DNA of 64,000 bases, taken from the NCBI RefSeq assembly GCF_042650605.1, contig NZ_JBHSBN010000008.1, positions 186,001-250,000 of the forward strand, in the 5' to 3' direction. Positions 63,949 through 64,000 of this stretch are shown one piece after another. This DNA comes from Micromonospora_J zhanjiangensis (lineage in GTDB: Bacteria; Actinomycetota; Actinomycetes; Mycobacteriales; Micromonosporaceae). A program made the position numbers and the translations under genes. The notes beneath the pieces were generated by a model that saw only the letters and a list, made by a program, of their open reading frames with translations, searched no databases and was not told the origin of the DNA. Positions within the stretch are counted from its first letter, which is position 1. Every line of letters starts with the position of its first letter.

Positions 63949-64000
63949 CGTACCCGGTGCCGGGTTCGGTAGCCTGGGGTGGACCGGCGACCGCGGGACC

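Noticed and set aside
63970..64000. Possible start of a plus-strand gene at the window end (TAGCCT followed by GTG at 63979)
   Set aside because: The spacing from the -10-like box to the GTG is only three bases, too short for a leaderless start, and too little sequence remains to judge a frame.

Overview
The window is very GC-rich, with third codon positions almost always G or C and frequent GTG starts. Its gene content (a mycothiol-type nitroreductase, a class F sortase, an actinobacterial-type RpiB, WXG100 proteins, EttA, group II truncated hemoglobin) points to an actinomycete, most likely a Micromonosporaceae such as Micromonospora or a close relative. The genus is an inference from gene content. 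I found no rRNA, tRNA, CRISPR array, insertion sequence or integrase.

Layout. 1-6.3 kb: the end of a GNAT acetyltransferase, a class A penicillin-binding protein (minus strand), and a tightly coupled corrinoid operon (aminotransferase-like CobC/CobD, CobT, CobA-CysG fusion). 6.3-10.4 kb: a minus-strand trehalose operon (otsA, then an OtsB-GH15 fusion). 10.7-13.5 kb: ettA, a thioesterase and a hypothetical gene, each overlapping the next. 13.6-17.5 kb: YbjN-like protein, truncated hemoglobin, MFS exporter, MscS channel. 17.8-20.7 kb: HNH nuclease, class F sortase with a secreted anchored protein, half-size MFS-like protein. 20.7-23.6 kb: a Lrp/AsnC regulator divergent from tryptophan dioxygenase and kynureninase. 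23.9-35.2 kb: mostly housekeeping genes (DUF5130, Uma2, PepN, nitroreductase, DUF1015, RpiB, polysaccharide deacetylase, PAP2 phosphatase, 6-phosphogluconate dehydrogenase), ending at a clear terminator.

35.3-63.4 kb is the most unusual part: about 28 kb of co-oriented genes that look like one ESX/type VII export island. It starts with two small WXG100-family proteins that seem to split the canonical signals between them (one has YxxxD but no W, the other has WxG but no YxxxD). Next come a Thr-rich hypothetical, a PPE-like protein with a long Pro-rich tail, a lipoprotein, a SUKH (SMI1/KNR4) protein, a duplicated SseB-like protein, a YbaB-like protein, a third WXG-like protein and a hypothetical. 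It ends in one uninterrupted reading frame of 6554 codons. No ESX core component (EccB-E, MycP) lies in the window.

The giant protein has an N-terminal WXG-like and membrane region like CpnT-type ESX toxins. Many modules follow, separated by low-complexity linkers: a HExxH zincin-like module, a papain-fold glutamine-deamidase-like module, a PD-(D/E)XK-like nuclease module, a GNAT fold, a caspase-like His/Cys module, and a C-terminal phosphotransferase/kinase fold with a complete catalytic set. Near its middle is a short stretch whose real coding frame is a different one: a ribosome-binding site, a GTG start and 34 codons of what looks like the beginning of another gene, then a stop. I read this as a fossil toxin-immunity junction left by recombination between toxin genes. 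The island is the best candidate for an undescribed system: an ESX-exported multi-effector protein, possibly self-processing, with SUKH and SseB-like neighbours as candidate immunity or chaperone partners.
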